Shown here: positions 26,131-34,325 of the stretch, piece by piece
How the letters are laid out: every line of letters begins with the position of its first letter
Numbering within the stretch: the stretch's first letter is position 1
Assembly: GCA_937973635.1 (NCBI GenBank)
Contig: CALJJZ010000017.1
Location: 130,064-194,063, forward strand
Direction: 5' to 3'
From: an uncultured Bacillota bacterium
GTDB lineage: Bacteria > Bacillota > Dethiobacteria > DTU022 > UBA8154
DNA: 64,000 nucleotides
Translations under genes and position numbers: made by a program
Notes under the pieces: model-generated
Databases searched by the model: none
The model's input: the letters and a program-made list of their open reading frames with translations, nothing else
Told to the model about the DNA's origin: nothing

Positions 26131-26331
26131 TTAAAGCTTGATTCCTGCCTTATTAAAGTCCTCTTTCCTTACACATTTTCCCCCTACGTTTGTTTCTTCT
26201 ATGTTTGTTTTTTGCTGCTGAATTTGAGTGGCAGCAGCAAGATATGCTTTCTCTCTGCGGGCGGTTATGGAAAAACAGGGAGGAAGAAACAAATTTAAAA
26301 TGCCAATGAACTGGAATTAATGGTATTATTA

Positions 26332-26337
26332 TATAAT
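26332..26337 (+). promoter_or_regulatory. Possible -10 (TATAAT) for the OxlT-like gene
   Basis: TATAAT 22 bases before ATG 26359; no convincing -35. Confidence 0.4.
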
Positions 26338-26358
26338 TGAGTCGAAAGGGGGTTTAAT

Positions 26359-27546
26359 ATGCTCAGCAACGGGGTAAAGGTTACCATCGCCGGTTCTGTG
26401 ATTAACCTATTCATCGGCACATTTTATTCCTGGTCCGTTTTTGCCGGGGGACTGATCCATGAGCTTGGCTGGACAAGGACACAGGCATCTTTACCTTACA
26501 CCGTGGAAGTTCTGGCTTTTGCCGTCATGATGGTGGTGGCGGGGAGGATTCAGGACCGTTTTGGCGCCAGAAAAGCGTCTGTTATCAGCGCCCTGCTGGT
26601 GGGCTTCTCTCTTATCCTCTGCTCCCTTTTCCCCGTTCCCTTGGGGTTGACGCTCTTTTTCGGACTGGTATATGGAACGGGGGCGGCCTTCGGCTATGCC
26701 GCTGTGACCCCGGCGGCCATGAAGTGGTTCCCGCCTGAAAAAAGAGGGCTGGTGACGGGATTCGTGGTTATGAGCCTGGCAGCAGGTTCCCTCTTCTGGC
26801 CGACGATAATCAGCGCCCTCCTGGGAAAGTACGGGGTGGTGCAAACATTTTTCCTCTGGGGCCTGCTCCTGCTGGCAGGGATGTTGATCATGGCCTCTTT
26901 CATCTCCGAACCCCGTATCGACCCTGCTGAGGCCGCAGGGAAAACGGCTGCGGCCAGGTTGCCCTGGGAAAAGATCTTCACCCACCCCACGTTCGTCCTG
27001 CTCTGGCTGATGATGGGCCTGGCTGCAGGGACGGGGCTTATGGTCGTAGGCCACCTGGTTCAGATTGCCGAGCTGGATTTTAGGGTTAAGGGTGGTTTTA
27101 TCTTGGTTTCCTTGTTTGCCCTCTTTAATATGGGAGGGAGGTTCAGTGGCGGGTTGATCACGGATCGCCTCGGCTATGAGAAGGTTTTGTTGTTCTCTTT
27201 CCTCATGAGCCTCGTTTCTATGCTCCTCTTCCTGGTTACGGCAAGCTGGCCGGGTTTGGTGCTGGGCACTGTATTTTTAGGGCTCAGCTACGGCAGTATT
27301 TTTACCGCTTTCCCCGCGGCGATTGTCAATACTTTCGGGTTGTACGACTTTGGAGCGTATTACGGCTTGCTTTTTACCGCCCTGGGAATTGGGGGAAGCC
27401 TAGGACCTTTCCTGGCCGGCACCCTAGCGGATTATTTTGGCACCTACAACATGGCCTTTGTCCTGGGTATGGGGGCAGCACTGCTGGCCTTGGCCCTTTT
27501 GAGCAGGTTGGGCAGGCAAAATTCCCGGCAGGCAGGAAGTGGATAA
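26359..27546 (+). CDS. MFS transporter, OxlT-like (oxalate/formate or monocarboxylate type)
   Basis: 395 residues with 12 predicted membrane spans. N-terminal NLFIGTFYSWSVFAGGLIHELGW and RIQDRFGARKASVIS are typical of the OxlT/monocarboxylate branch, and the loop-8 motif (GRFSGGLITDRLGYEKV) repeats the MFS signature in the second half. It moves a small organic anion by exchange or symport. The ribosome site AAAGGGGG precedes ATG 26359. A second, less related MFS carrier follows 70 bases later. Confidence 0.88.
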   Translation: MLSNGVKVTIAGSVINLFIGTFYSWSVFAGGLIHELGWTRTQASLPYTVEVLAFAVMMVVAGRIQDRFGARKASVISALLVGFSLILCSLFPVPLGLTLFFGLVYGTGAAFGYAAVTPAAMKWFPPEKRGLVTGFVVMSLAAGSLFWPTIISALLGKYGVVQTFFLWGLLLLAGMLIMASFISEPRIDPAEAAGKTAAARLPWEKIFTHPTFVLLWLMMGLAAGTGLMVVGHLVQIAELDFRVKGGFILVSLFALFNMGGRFSGGLITDRLGYEKVLLFSFLMSLVSMLLFLVTASWPGLVLGTVFLGLSYGSIFTAFPAAIVNTFGLYDFGAYYGLLFTALGIGGSLGPFLAGTLADYFGTYNMAFVLGMGAALLALALLSRLGRQNSRQAGSG

Positions 27547-27616
27547 GACTTTGCAAAAATAATATTTTAAAATTATAAGCGTATGGCAAAAAAAAATTGA
27601 GACAGGAGAATGAGCT

Positions 27617-28795
27617 ATGGGAAAAACTTCAACTGTTGCCGAGCAGCCGACTGCTCCTTTATTTACCTTAAACTTTGCCCTAATCTGCATCGCCAATTTA
27701 ACCCTGTACATGGTCTTCTACGGCTTGAACCCCACGCTGCCGATTTATATTGAGCAGTTTGGGGGGACAACGAGGATTGCCGGACTGGCCCTGACCTCCC
27801 TGACCTTGGCGGCGATTATTTCCCGGCCCGTTACGGGGTGGTGTATTGATAGATATGGCCGCAGGTTGTTTTTAATAATTGGTCTTTTATTGTTTCTGCT
27901 ACCTTCCCTGGTTTTTATCCGCATGATTCCCGTAATCTGGTTAATCCTCTTTCGGTTTGTGCAGGGGCTGGGCTGGGGCGTGGGCCATACCGCGGTGACC
28001 AATGTGGCCCTGGATGTTATGCCTCCCCGAAGAATGGGGGAGGGACTGGGGTATTTTACCCTCTTTACCAGTATTGCCATGGCCCTGGCTCCGCCCCTCG
28101 CCCTGTGGCTGATCTACGCCTATTCTTTTCAGCTGCTCTTTATTGTCTGTGCGGCGGTAATCATCTGCACCCTGATAATCACCCTTTTCATAAAGTACCC
28201 ACAGGTGGGAAAAAACCCGGCGGGAGAGCGCCCGGCTTTCCTAGAAAAATCGGCCCTGCTGCCTTCCCTGGTTATCCTGCTGATTATCTTTTCTTACACG
28301 GCAATTGTCTCTTTCCTCGCCCTCTACGCCCTGGAGCTAGGGCTGCAGACGGCAGGGTTTTTCTTTACGGCCATGGCCCTGACCACCATGGCGGCCCGGC
28401 CACTTTCCGGTTATATTGTGGACAGGGCGGGGCAGAAGGGTTTTAACCTCTGTTTTGGGCTGGGAACTGTGGCCCCCATTGTTTCCCTGGTGATCCTCAT
28501 TTTCCTCTCCTCGACCCTGCATCTGGTGCTGGCGGGTCTCCTGTACGGTGTTTGCCTGGGCTTTATCTACTCAACCGTTTTGCTCCTTACCGTCCGCCGT
28601 GCTCCCCCGGAAAGAAAAGGTGCGGCCAACGCCACTTATTGGACGGCAGTGGATATAGGTGTGGCGAGCGGTTCTGTGTGCTGGGGCTTTATCGCTGCGG
28701 ATCTGGGCTACCGACTTATGTTCGGTCTTACCGTAATCCCTTTCCTCCTTGCTCTCTACATTTATTACAGATACAGGCTCAGCAGCACGGCATAA
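27617..28795 (+). CDS. MFS transporter of unknown substrate
   Basis: 392 residues, 12 predicted spans. The MFS signature is SRPVTGWCIDRYGRRLFLI between spans 2 and 3, repeated weakly as ARPLSGYIVDRAGQK in the second half. Other conserved parts are RFVQGLGWGVGHTAVTNVA and MPPRRMGEGLGYF, resembling the drug-efflux/YfkF-like groups. It starts after ACAGGAG. It may be co-transcribed with the OxlT-like gene. No regulator gene lies nearby to suggest a substrate. Confidence 0.87.
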   Translation: MGKTSTVAEQPTAPLFTLNFALICIANLTLYMVFYGLNPTLPIYIEQFGGTTRIAGLALTSLTLAAIISRPVTGWCIDRYGRRLFLIIGLLLFLLPSLVFIRMIPVIWLILFRFVQGLGWGVGHTAVTNVALDVMPPRRMGEGLGYFTLFTSIAMALAPPLALWLIYAYSFQLLFIVCAAVIICTLIITLFIKYPQVGKNPAGERPAFLEKSALLPSLVILLIIFSYTAIVSFLALYALELGLQTAGFFFTAMALTTMAARPLSGYIVDRAGQKGFNLCFGLGTVAPIVSLVILIFLSSTLHLVLAGLLYGVCLGFIYSTVLLLTVRRAPPERKGAANATYWTAVDIGVASGSVCWGFIAADLGYRLMFGLTVIPFLLALYIYYRYRLSSTA

Positions 28796-28926
28796 AGGAA
28801 AAAGAAAAAAGAAAAAAAACATTGCCCTGGCTCTGCCCACAGCATCTGCCGTTACTTCACCTTTTTGCTGGAAGCGCATAGGATCATAAATAAAGATTAT
28901 TTTTAAGCAAAAAGGAAGTGGGGCTG

Positions 28927-30063
28927 ATGAAAAAAAAGGGGCGGGTCCGCAGGTTTTTCCCGGGGGTCAATTCGGCTTATGGTTTTTATTCTTTTTACGA
29001 CCAGCTTTATGGTCCGGACTTTGAACAGGTGTTTATTTTAAAAGGCGGGCCCGGCACCGGCAAGTCCTCCCTGATGGCCATGATCAGCGAAGCAATGCTC
29101 GCTGTCGGTTTTGATGTGGAGCAGCATTACTGTTCGGCGGCGCCCCATTGCCTTGATGCCGTCGTTGTCCCTGCCGCCGGTGTGGCTCTCCTCGACGGCA
29201 CGGCTCCCCATGTGGTGGACCCCCGTTATCCTGGCGCCCTGGAGGAGGTTGTCAACCTCGGGGCTTTTTGGGAAAGGGAACGCCTGGTCAGGCATAAAGG
29301 GGCCATCTGCAGGCTGGTGGACGAAATCGGGGAGCTCTACCGCAGAGCTTATACCTGTCTCTTTGCGGCCAAAAGCTACCGGGAGGCAACGGACAGCTAT
29401 TACGCCGGAGGCAACCATGAGTATTTTGCGGCCCTTGAGCAGTTTGCCCTGGAGCTTGTGGAAGAAATATTCGGCGGCTGGCATACAAACAGGAAGCGGA
29501 AAAAAACACCCCTGCGCAAACTCTTTGCTTCCGCCATCAGTGCGCCGGGTACCATAAATCACCTGGAAAATCTGCTTGAGCCCGTTTCCCTGGTTTTTGT
29601 GCTGCGGGGGGAAGACGGGACGGGGAAAAAGCGGATCATGGGAAAAGTGGCCCAGGCAGCGCTGCTGCGCGGCTATGACGTAGAAGCCTTCCCCTGCGCC
29701 CTGGACCCTCGGCAGATAGATCACCTCTTTATTCCTGAGCTGGAGGTTGCCCTGGTCAACAGTATGGAGCCACACTGCCCGGAGGTGCCTCAGCCTTACC
29801 GTGAACTTGATGCGGAGCGTTTTGCCGCAAAGTTTTCGGACGGGGTGGCCCGGGAAAGAAACACCTTTTTGGAGCAGTACAGGCTGGCGCTGCGGCAGGC
29901 CGTCGCTTTCCTGCGCCGGGCCAACGAGGAGCACGATCTGCTGGAAAGTTATTATCTTCCGGCGATGCGTTTTACCAGGATTGAAAAGCTGGGAGAAGAG
30001 CTGCTGGCAGAAATCCTGGACAGGGCGCAGAGGGCGAGGAAAAATTTTAACGGGGAGAATTAA
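28927..30063 (+). CDS. Double P-loop ATPase of the PRK06851-like family
   Basis: 378 residues made of two related NTPase halves. The first carries a good Walker A (LKGGPGTGKSSLMAMI). The second has a degenerate one (LRGEDGTGKKRIMGKV), in which the usual Ser/Thr after GK is Lys. Sequence after each, such as VEQHYCSAAPHCLDAVVVP and VEAFPCALDPRQIDHLFIPE, is parallel, so the gene is an internal duplication. Homologues in spore-forming Firmicutes are annotated only as nucleotide kinase/ATPase. ATG 28927 lies nine bases after AAGGAAG; GTG 28918 is an alternative. Confidence 0.75.
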   Translation: MKKKGRVRRFFPGVNSAYGFYSFYDQLYGPDFEQVFILKGGPGTGKSSLMAMISEAMLAVGFDVEQHYCSAAPHCLDAVVVPAAGVALLDGTAPHVVDPRYPGALEEVVNLGAFWERERLVRHKGAICRLVDEIGELYRRAYTCLFAAKSYREATDSYYAGGNHEYFAALEQFALELVEEIFGGWHTNRKRKKTPLRKLFASAISAPGTINHLENLLEPVSLVFVLRGEDGTGKKRIMGKVAQAALLRGYDVEAFPCALDPRQIDHLFIPELEVALVNSMEPHCPEVPQPYRELDAERFAAKFSDGVARERNTFLEQYRLALRQAVAFLRRANEEHDLLESYYLPAMRFTRIEKLGEELLAEILDRAQRARKNFNGEN

Positions 30064-30197
30064 GTTAAAGAAAGGGGCTTTATGGCGAAAAAAGGCGCAA
30101 ATTGCCTGCCGGGAGCCTTTCCCGGTGTTGGACGGCGGCCTGTTAATCCTGTAAATTAATGTTAGGTTTACAGAATAAGTAAGGGAGGAGAAAGGTT

Positions 30198-31994
30198 TTG
30201 TCCTGGAGCTCCCGGCGGGTACACCGGAAGCGTAAAACCGTTATGCTCTTCCTTTTTTTCTGCCTGTTGCCCGGGATGATGGGCTTAAGCGGCTGCCTGG
30301 CTTATGGCCTGGAGCAGGAAAGGGCCCCCTCCCCGGTACCGGAAAGCCTGCCCGGCGAGGAGGAGCACCTGTGGCCGGAAAAGGGCAGCGGAGCCGCCGC
30401 GCTGCCTGTGTCGGCGCCGGACAACCCTGCCCCGGCAGTTGAGCCCCCGCTCAACGGAGAAACGGAGCAGGCCGCCGGGGAAAGGGAAGCGCTGCGCGGG
30501 GAAGCGCTGGGGCCTTTTTATGTGCCTCTGCCGGAACAGCCGCGGGACAACCCCCCCGTCAAAGCCCGGGGGATCTACCTGACGGGCCACAGCGTAGGTC
30601 TGGAGCCCCGTTTCCGCCAGTTTCTGGAGCTGGTGGAAAACAGCGAGCTAAATGCCATGGTCATCGACGTCAAGGACGACCATGGCCTTTTGACTTATCG
30701 AAGCGCCATACCTTTTGTCGCCGAGGTGGGGGCGGACCGGCGTGTGCTGGTGCAGGATATGGAGGCGGTGCTGGCAGAGCTGCAGGCCAGGGGTATCTAT
30801 ACCATCGGCCGTGTCGTTATCTTTAAAGATCCCCACTTGGCGGAGCAGCGTCCCGAGTGGGCGATCCGGCGCAAAGGAGGCGGCCTCTGGCGTGATCCCA
30901 GGGGCGTGGCCTGGATCGACCCCTACCAGCGGCAGGTCTGGGAGTATAATCTTGCTGTTGCCCGGGAGGCGGCTCTCCTTGGCTTTCGCGAAATCCAGCT
31001 TGACTATGTCCGTTTCCCGGAAAACGCCCATCTCCTTGACCGGGAGGCCGATTATCCGGCCCGGGATCACCGAGAAAAGGATGAGCTGATCCGGGAATTT
31101 ATTATCCACGTCGCCCGGGAACTGGAACCCTACCATGTCTATCTTTCCGCCGACGTCTTCGGGGTAATTGCCACTTCCTGGGGAGACAGCGACCGCATCG
31201 GGCAGACCTGGGAGATGATCGCTCCCTTGGTGGATTATATCTGCCCCATGGTTTATCCCAGCCATTACGGGCCCGGCTATTTCGGCTTTGCTGTGCCCGA
31301 TGCCCATCCCCGGGAGATAGTCCACCGCGCCCTCAGCGACGCCCTCAAGCGCAGCGCCCCCCTTGAGCGCCCGGGCATCATCCGTCCCTGGTTGCAAAGC
31401 TTTACCGCCGCCTGGGTGCCGGGGCATATACCCTACGGCCCCGCCGAAATACGCGCCCAGATCGAGGCGGCGCACAGCCTGGGGATCGACGAGTACCTGC
31501 TCTGGAACGCTAGCAATCGCTATCAGCCCGCTGCTTTGCTCCCGGCAGCCGAGGCGGAGGCACGCTTTTTACAGCTGAAAGAGGCCTGGGATAAAGAGGG
31601 CCGGGACGCCCTGGGCCGTACTGCCGCCCGGGCTGTGGAGGTTTACCTGGAGGCCGTGCGGCGCGGCGATTGGCGGGAAGCCTTCAGCCTGCACCATCAG
31701 CCTGACGGCCTGGATTTTCGCAGTTATCCTGCCTGGAAGGAAACCTGGACTTTCCTCCCCGTCAGCTACCGTGTGGATGCTGCGTCCCTGCAGGCTGACG
31801 GTACGGAGGAAGATGCTTATAAACTGCGTGTGGACCTGCAGCTGAAAGGGAGCGGTGGCGCCGTGTTCAGGCTCTACGGCGACAGTTTTAGGGTTGTCCG
31901 GGAAAACTCTTTCTGGCGCGTGCAGCCTTCACCCACGTTTTTAGACCTCCTTGCCTATGACGGGTCCGGGATTATCCACGGGATCTTTGATTAA
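30198..31994 (+). CDS. DUF4015 glycoside-hydrolase-like lipoprotein
   Basis: 598 residues. The N-terminal signal ends at a lipobox (LSGC, Cys about residue 33), followed by about 80 Pro/Glu-rich linker residues. The TIM-barrel-like DUF4015 domain spans roughly residues 120-430: VKARGIYLTGHSVG, MVIDVKDDHGLLTY, YTIGRVVIFKDPHLA, EIQLDYVRFPE, YLSADVFGVIATSWGD and YICPMVYPSHYG. About 130 C-terminal residues form a second small domain. It is probably a surface carbohydrate enzyme with no tested activity. It starts at TTG 30198 after GGGAGGAGAAAGG. Confidence 0.82.
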   Translation: MSWSSRRVHRKRKTVMLFLFFCLLPGMMGLSGCLAYGLEQERAPSPVPESLPGEEEHLWPEKGSGAAALPVSAPDNPAPAVEPPLNGETEQAAGEREALRGEALGPFYVPLPEQPRDNPPVKARGIYLTGHSVGLEPRFRQFLELVENSELNAMVIDVKDDHGLLTYRSAIPFVAEVGADRRVLVQDMEAVLAELQARGIYTIGRVVIFKDPHLAEQRPEWAIRRKGGGLWRDPRGVAWIDPYQRQVWEYNLAVAREAALLGFREIQLDYVRFPENAHLLDREADYPARDHREKDELIREFIIHVARELEPYHVYLSADVFGVIATSWGDSDRIGQTWEMIAPLVDYICPMVYPSHYGPGYFGFAVPDAHPREIVHRALSDALKRSAPLERPGIIRPWLQSFTAAWVPGHIPYGPAEIRAQIEAAHSLGIDEYLLWNASNRYQPAALLPAAEAEARFLQLKEAWDKEGRDALGRTAARAVEVYLEAVRRGDWREAFSLHHQPDGLDFRSYPAWKETWTFLPVSYRVDAASLQADGTEEDAYKLRVDLQLKGSGGAVFRLYGDSFRVVRENSFWRVQPSPTFLDLLAYDGSGIIHGIFD

Positions 31995-32020
31995 AGGCGG
32001 CCTGTTTAAGGGCAGCGCCG

Positions 32021-32578
32021 CTAGCCGAGGAGCGCCGGGAGAAGATCTTTCAGCCTGGCCGCATATTCCGCCTCGTATTGCTGCCGTACCTCCTGCCATG
32101 CCGCCGTCCCTTCCAGATTAAAGCCGGCAATGGCATCTCCTTTAATCCCTGCACGGGCATATTTTTTTAACTGCCATTGTGTGGCCTCCGCCTCTAGTTG
32201 GGCTAGCTTCTCGGCCAGGAGGTTTTGGTACCGGTGGTGGAGCTCTTTTGCTCTGGCGCAGGCCTGCCCAGCCTCTTCGTCCTGCCGCAGGTGTGCCACC
32301 GTCTCCAGGATGGGGCCGGTGTTCTCAAGGTTAAGCCCGGCCGTTAGCTCCGCCAGAAAAGCGCGCAGGGCCGCAGGCCGGACCTTTTCCGGATAGCGCT
32401 GCAGCTTTTCCTTGATCTCCTCTTTATTCATACTTTTCTTCAGAAAAGTACGCCCGAGGAGAGCCGCTGCTTTAATGTACTCCTCTGCCTCGTCGGAGGG
32501 GGCGTCCTTTTCCCTTTCCACCTCCTGGCCTTTCATCTTTTCTATGGCCAGTTCAAATGCCGACTTAATGCGGGTCAC
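32021..32578 (-). CDS. Hypothetical helical protein
   Basis: 185 residues, rich in Ala, Glu, Lys and Leu, with no membrane span or signal peptide. The region SMNKEEIKEKLQRYPE and the long Glu/Ala stretch near AEKLAQLEAEATQWQ suggest alpha-helical or coiled-coil structure. I do not recognise a family. It starts with GTG at 32578 and is divergent from the MBL-fold gene. It lies 26 bases from the end of the convergent DUF4015 gene. Confidence 0.6.
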   Translation of the reverse strand: MTRIKSAFELAIEKMKGQEVEREKDAPSDEAEEYIKAAALLGRTFLKKSMNKEEIKEKLQRYPEKVRPAALRAFLAELTAGLNLENTGPILETVAHLRQDEEAGQACARAKELHHRYQNLLAEKLAQLEAEATQWQLKKYARAGIKGDAIAGFNLEGTAAWQEVRQQYEAEYAARLKDLLPALLG

Positions 32579-32600
32579 GCTACCATCTCCTCTGCTTCTG

Positions 32601-32609
32601 TGATATAAT
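32601..32609 (+). promoter_or_regulatory. Extended -10 promoter for the MBL-fold gene
   Basis: TGATATAAT, an extended -10, 59 bases before ATG 32668, in the divergent gap. Confidence 0.55.
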
Positions 32610-32667
32610 TTAATTCATGCACTGTCTTTATTTTTAAACAAATATCTCAGATTAAGGAGGCAAATAG

Positions 32668-33354
32668 ATGCAGCTGACAGAAAAGATCTACGGTTATCCC
32701 TGGAAGGGAAACGGTAATAACTGCAATACAATCCTTTATGCCGGGGAGAAGAAAGTCCTCATCGACCCCGGCCACATCCGCAACGAGTTCCGCGTAAACT
32801 GCCTGGATATGCTGCTGCGGTCCATGGCCGCAGACGGGTTTTCCCCGGACCGCCTGGATCTCATCCTCTGCACGCACAGCCATCCTGATCACTGCGAAGC
32901 GGCGGCCCTGCTGCAGCAGGAGTACGGGCTGCCTGTGGCCATGCACCGCGATGAGGAAGAATATATGAAAAATGTGGGTCTCTACTTTGAGCGTATGACC
33001 GGCGTCAGGCCGAGCCTCCCCCGTATCGATATTTACCTGCAGGAGGGGGAGCTGGAACTGGGGACGGAAACGCCGGACCGGCTGCAGGTGCTGCTGACGG
33101 CGGGCCATTCTCCCGGCTCGCTGAGCTATTATTTCCCCGGCGAAAAAGCCGTCGTTACCGGCGACGCCGTTTTTTACGGCAGTATCGGCCGCACCGATTT
33201 CCCCGGCGGCAGCTTAAAAACCCTGGGCGAAAGCGTGAACAAACTTGCCGCCCTGACCGAAGTGGAGTGGCTGCTGCCCGGCCATATGCAGTTCGTACGC
33301 GGCCGGGAGCAGATCAAAAATAACTACCGTCTGATCAGGCAGATGTTTTTCTAA
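32668..33354 (+). CDS. Metallo-beta-lactamase-fold hydrolase
   Basis: 228 residues. The metal site is complete: THSHPDHCEA (HxHxDH), His in LLTAGHSPGSLSY, Asp in VVTGDAVFYGSIGR and a late His in LLPGHMQFV. The set GDAVFYGSIGRTDFPGG is close to the glyoxalase II/persulfide dioxygenase/YcbL-like group. It therefore probably hydrolyses a thioester or similar bond with Zn or Fe. Substrate unknown. It starts after AAGGAGG. An extended -10 precedes it. Confidence 0.9.
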   Translation: MQLTEKIYGYPWKGNGNNCNTILYAGEKKVLIDPGHIRNEFRVNCLDMLLRSMAADGFSPDRLDLILCTHSHPDHCEAAALLQQEYGLPVAMHRDEEEYMKNVGLYFERMTGVRPSLPRIDIYLQEGELELGTETPDRLQVLLTAGHSPGSLSYYFPGEKAVVTGDAVFYGSIGRTDFPGGSLKTLGESVNKLAALTEVEWLLPGHMQFVRGREQIKNNYRLIRQMFF

Positions 33355-33539
33355 GGAAAGCAAAAGCACCCATTACTTATTCTACCAGGAGCTCCCTCAT
33401 CCCTGCAATTATTGGTGTTTTCCTTTCGTTTTCCCTTTTCCTGTAATCTTCCCCGCCCCCCTGCCTTAAATTTATGGCTGCGGTTTAAAAATAAGGTTCT
33501 CCCAATATAAATAAGACAGGGAGCAAAAAAGGCGGCGGG

Positions 33540-34280
33540 GTGATAAAGATAAGGGTAATCTTTGTGCTGGAGCTTTCCCGCAGGGTCCTTGCCTCTGTGC
33601 TCTACCTGAATCTGTTTTTGTTTCTGTTTCTGGGGCTGGCGGCCTTTACCCTTTACGGTCGGCTGAAAGCGCCCTTTGCCCTTCCTGCCCGGGCCGTTTT
33701 GCCCCTGAGTGGCCTTTACATAGCTATTGACCCGGGACACGGAGGCTATGATCCGGGGGCGAAAAGCAACGATATTTTAGAAAAAGACATTGTCCTGGAG
33801 ATTAGCCTTTACCTGCGGGAATATATGCAGCAGGGAGGGGCCCGGGTGATGATGACGCGGGAGGAGGACCGGGACTTCTTGCTGCCGGCAGCCGGCCCCA
33901 AAAAGCGCCAGGATCTGCATAACCGCCTTAAAAGCGTGGAAGAAGCGGGGGTGGATCTGCTCTTGAGCATCCATGCCAACCACTTCCCCTCACCATACTG
34001 GAGCGGCTCCCAGGTTTTTTACCAGGAAGGGTGCAGCAAGGGAGAAGCCCTAGCCGCAGCAATCCAGGCCGAACTGCGCCGCGTGTTGCAAAACACGGAG
34101 CGTCAGGCCAAAAGCGGCGATTTCTTTATGTTGCGGGAAAGCAGCGTGCCCGGTGTGGTGGTGGAGGTGGGCTTCCTTTCCCATCCCGGGGAGGCGGCGC
34201 TCCTGGCAAGCCCGGCGTACCAAAAAAAGCTGGCCTGGGCCGTCTACCTGGGGGTTGTTGCCTTTATCAACGCCACCTGA
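33540..34280 (+). CDS. cwlD: N-acetylmuramoyl-L-alanine amidase, CwlD-like sporulation enzyme
   Basis: 246 residues. An N-terminal membrane segment (about residues 18-40) is followed by an Amidase_3 domain. Zinc ligands are His in IAIDPGHGGYDPGA, Glu in LEKDIVLEISLYL and His in LLLSIHANHF, with the catalytic Glu in VVVEVGFLSHP. In spore formers CwlD removes peptide side chains so that muramic-delta-lactam can form in the cortex. Length and the single N-terminal anchor fit CwlD. It begins with GTG 33540. It is the clearest sporulation gene in the window. Confidence 0.9.
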   Translation: MIKIRVIFVLELSRRVLASVLYLNLFLFLFLGLAAFTLYGRLKAPFALPARAVLPLSGLYIAIDPGHGGYDPGAKSNDILEKDIVLEISLYLREYMQQGGARVMMTREEDRDFLLPAAGPKKRQDLHNRLKSVEEAGVDLLLSIHANHFPSPYWSGSQVFYQEGCSKGEALAAAIQAELRRVLQNTERQAKSGDFFMLRESSVPGVVVEVGFLSHPGEAALLASPAYQKKLAWAVYLGVVAFINAT

Positions 34281-34301
34281 GCGTCATTCCATATATTTAC
34301 T

Positions 34302-34325
34302 GCTATGTTAGCGGCATAGCTTTTA
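34302..34325 (+). terminator. Weak hairpin between cwlD and the convergent fusion gene
   Basis: GCTATG (34302-34307) pairs with CATAGC (34315-34320) around a seven-base loop, followed by TTTTATG. It overlaps the last codon of the convergent gene and may stop cwlD transcripts. Confidence 0.45.
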
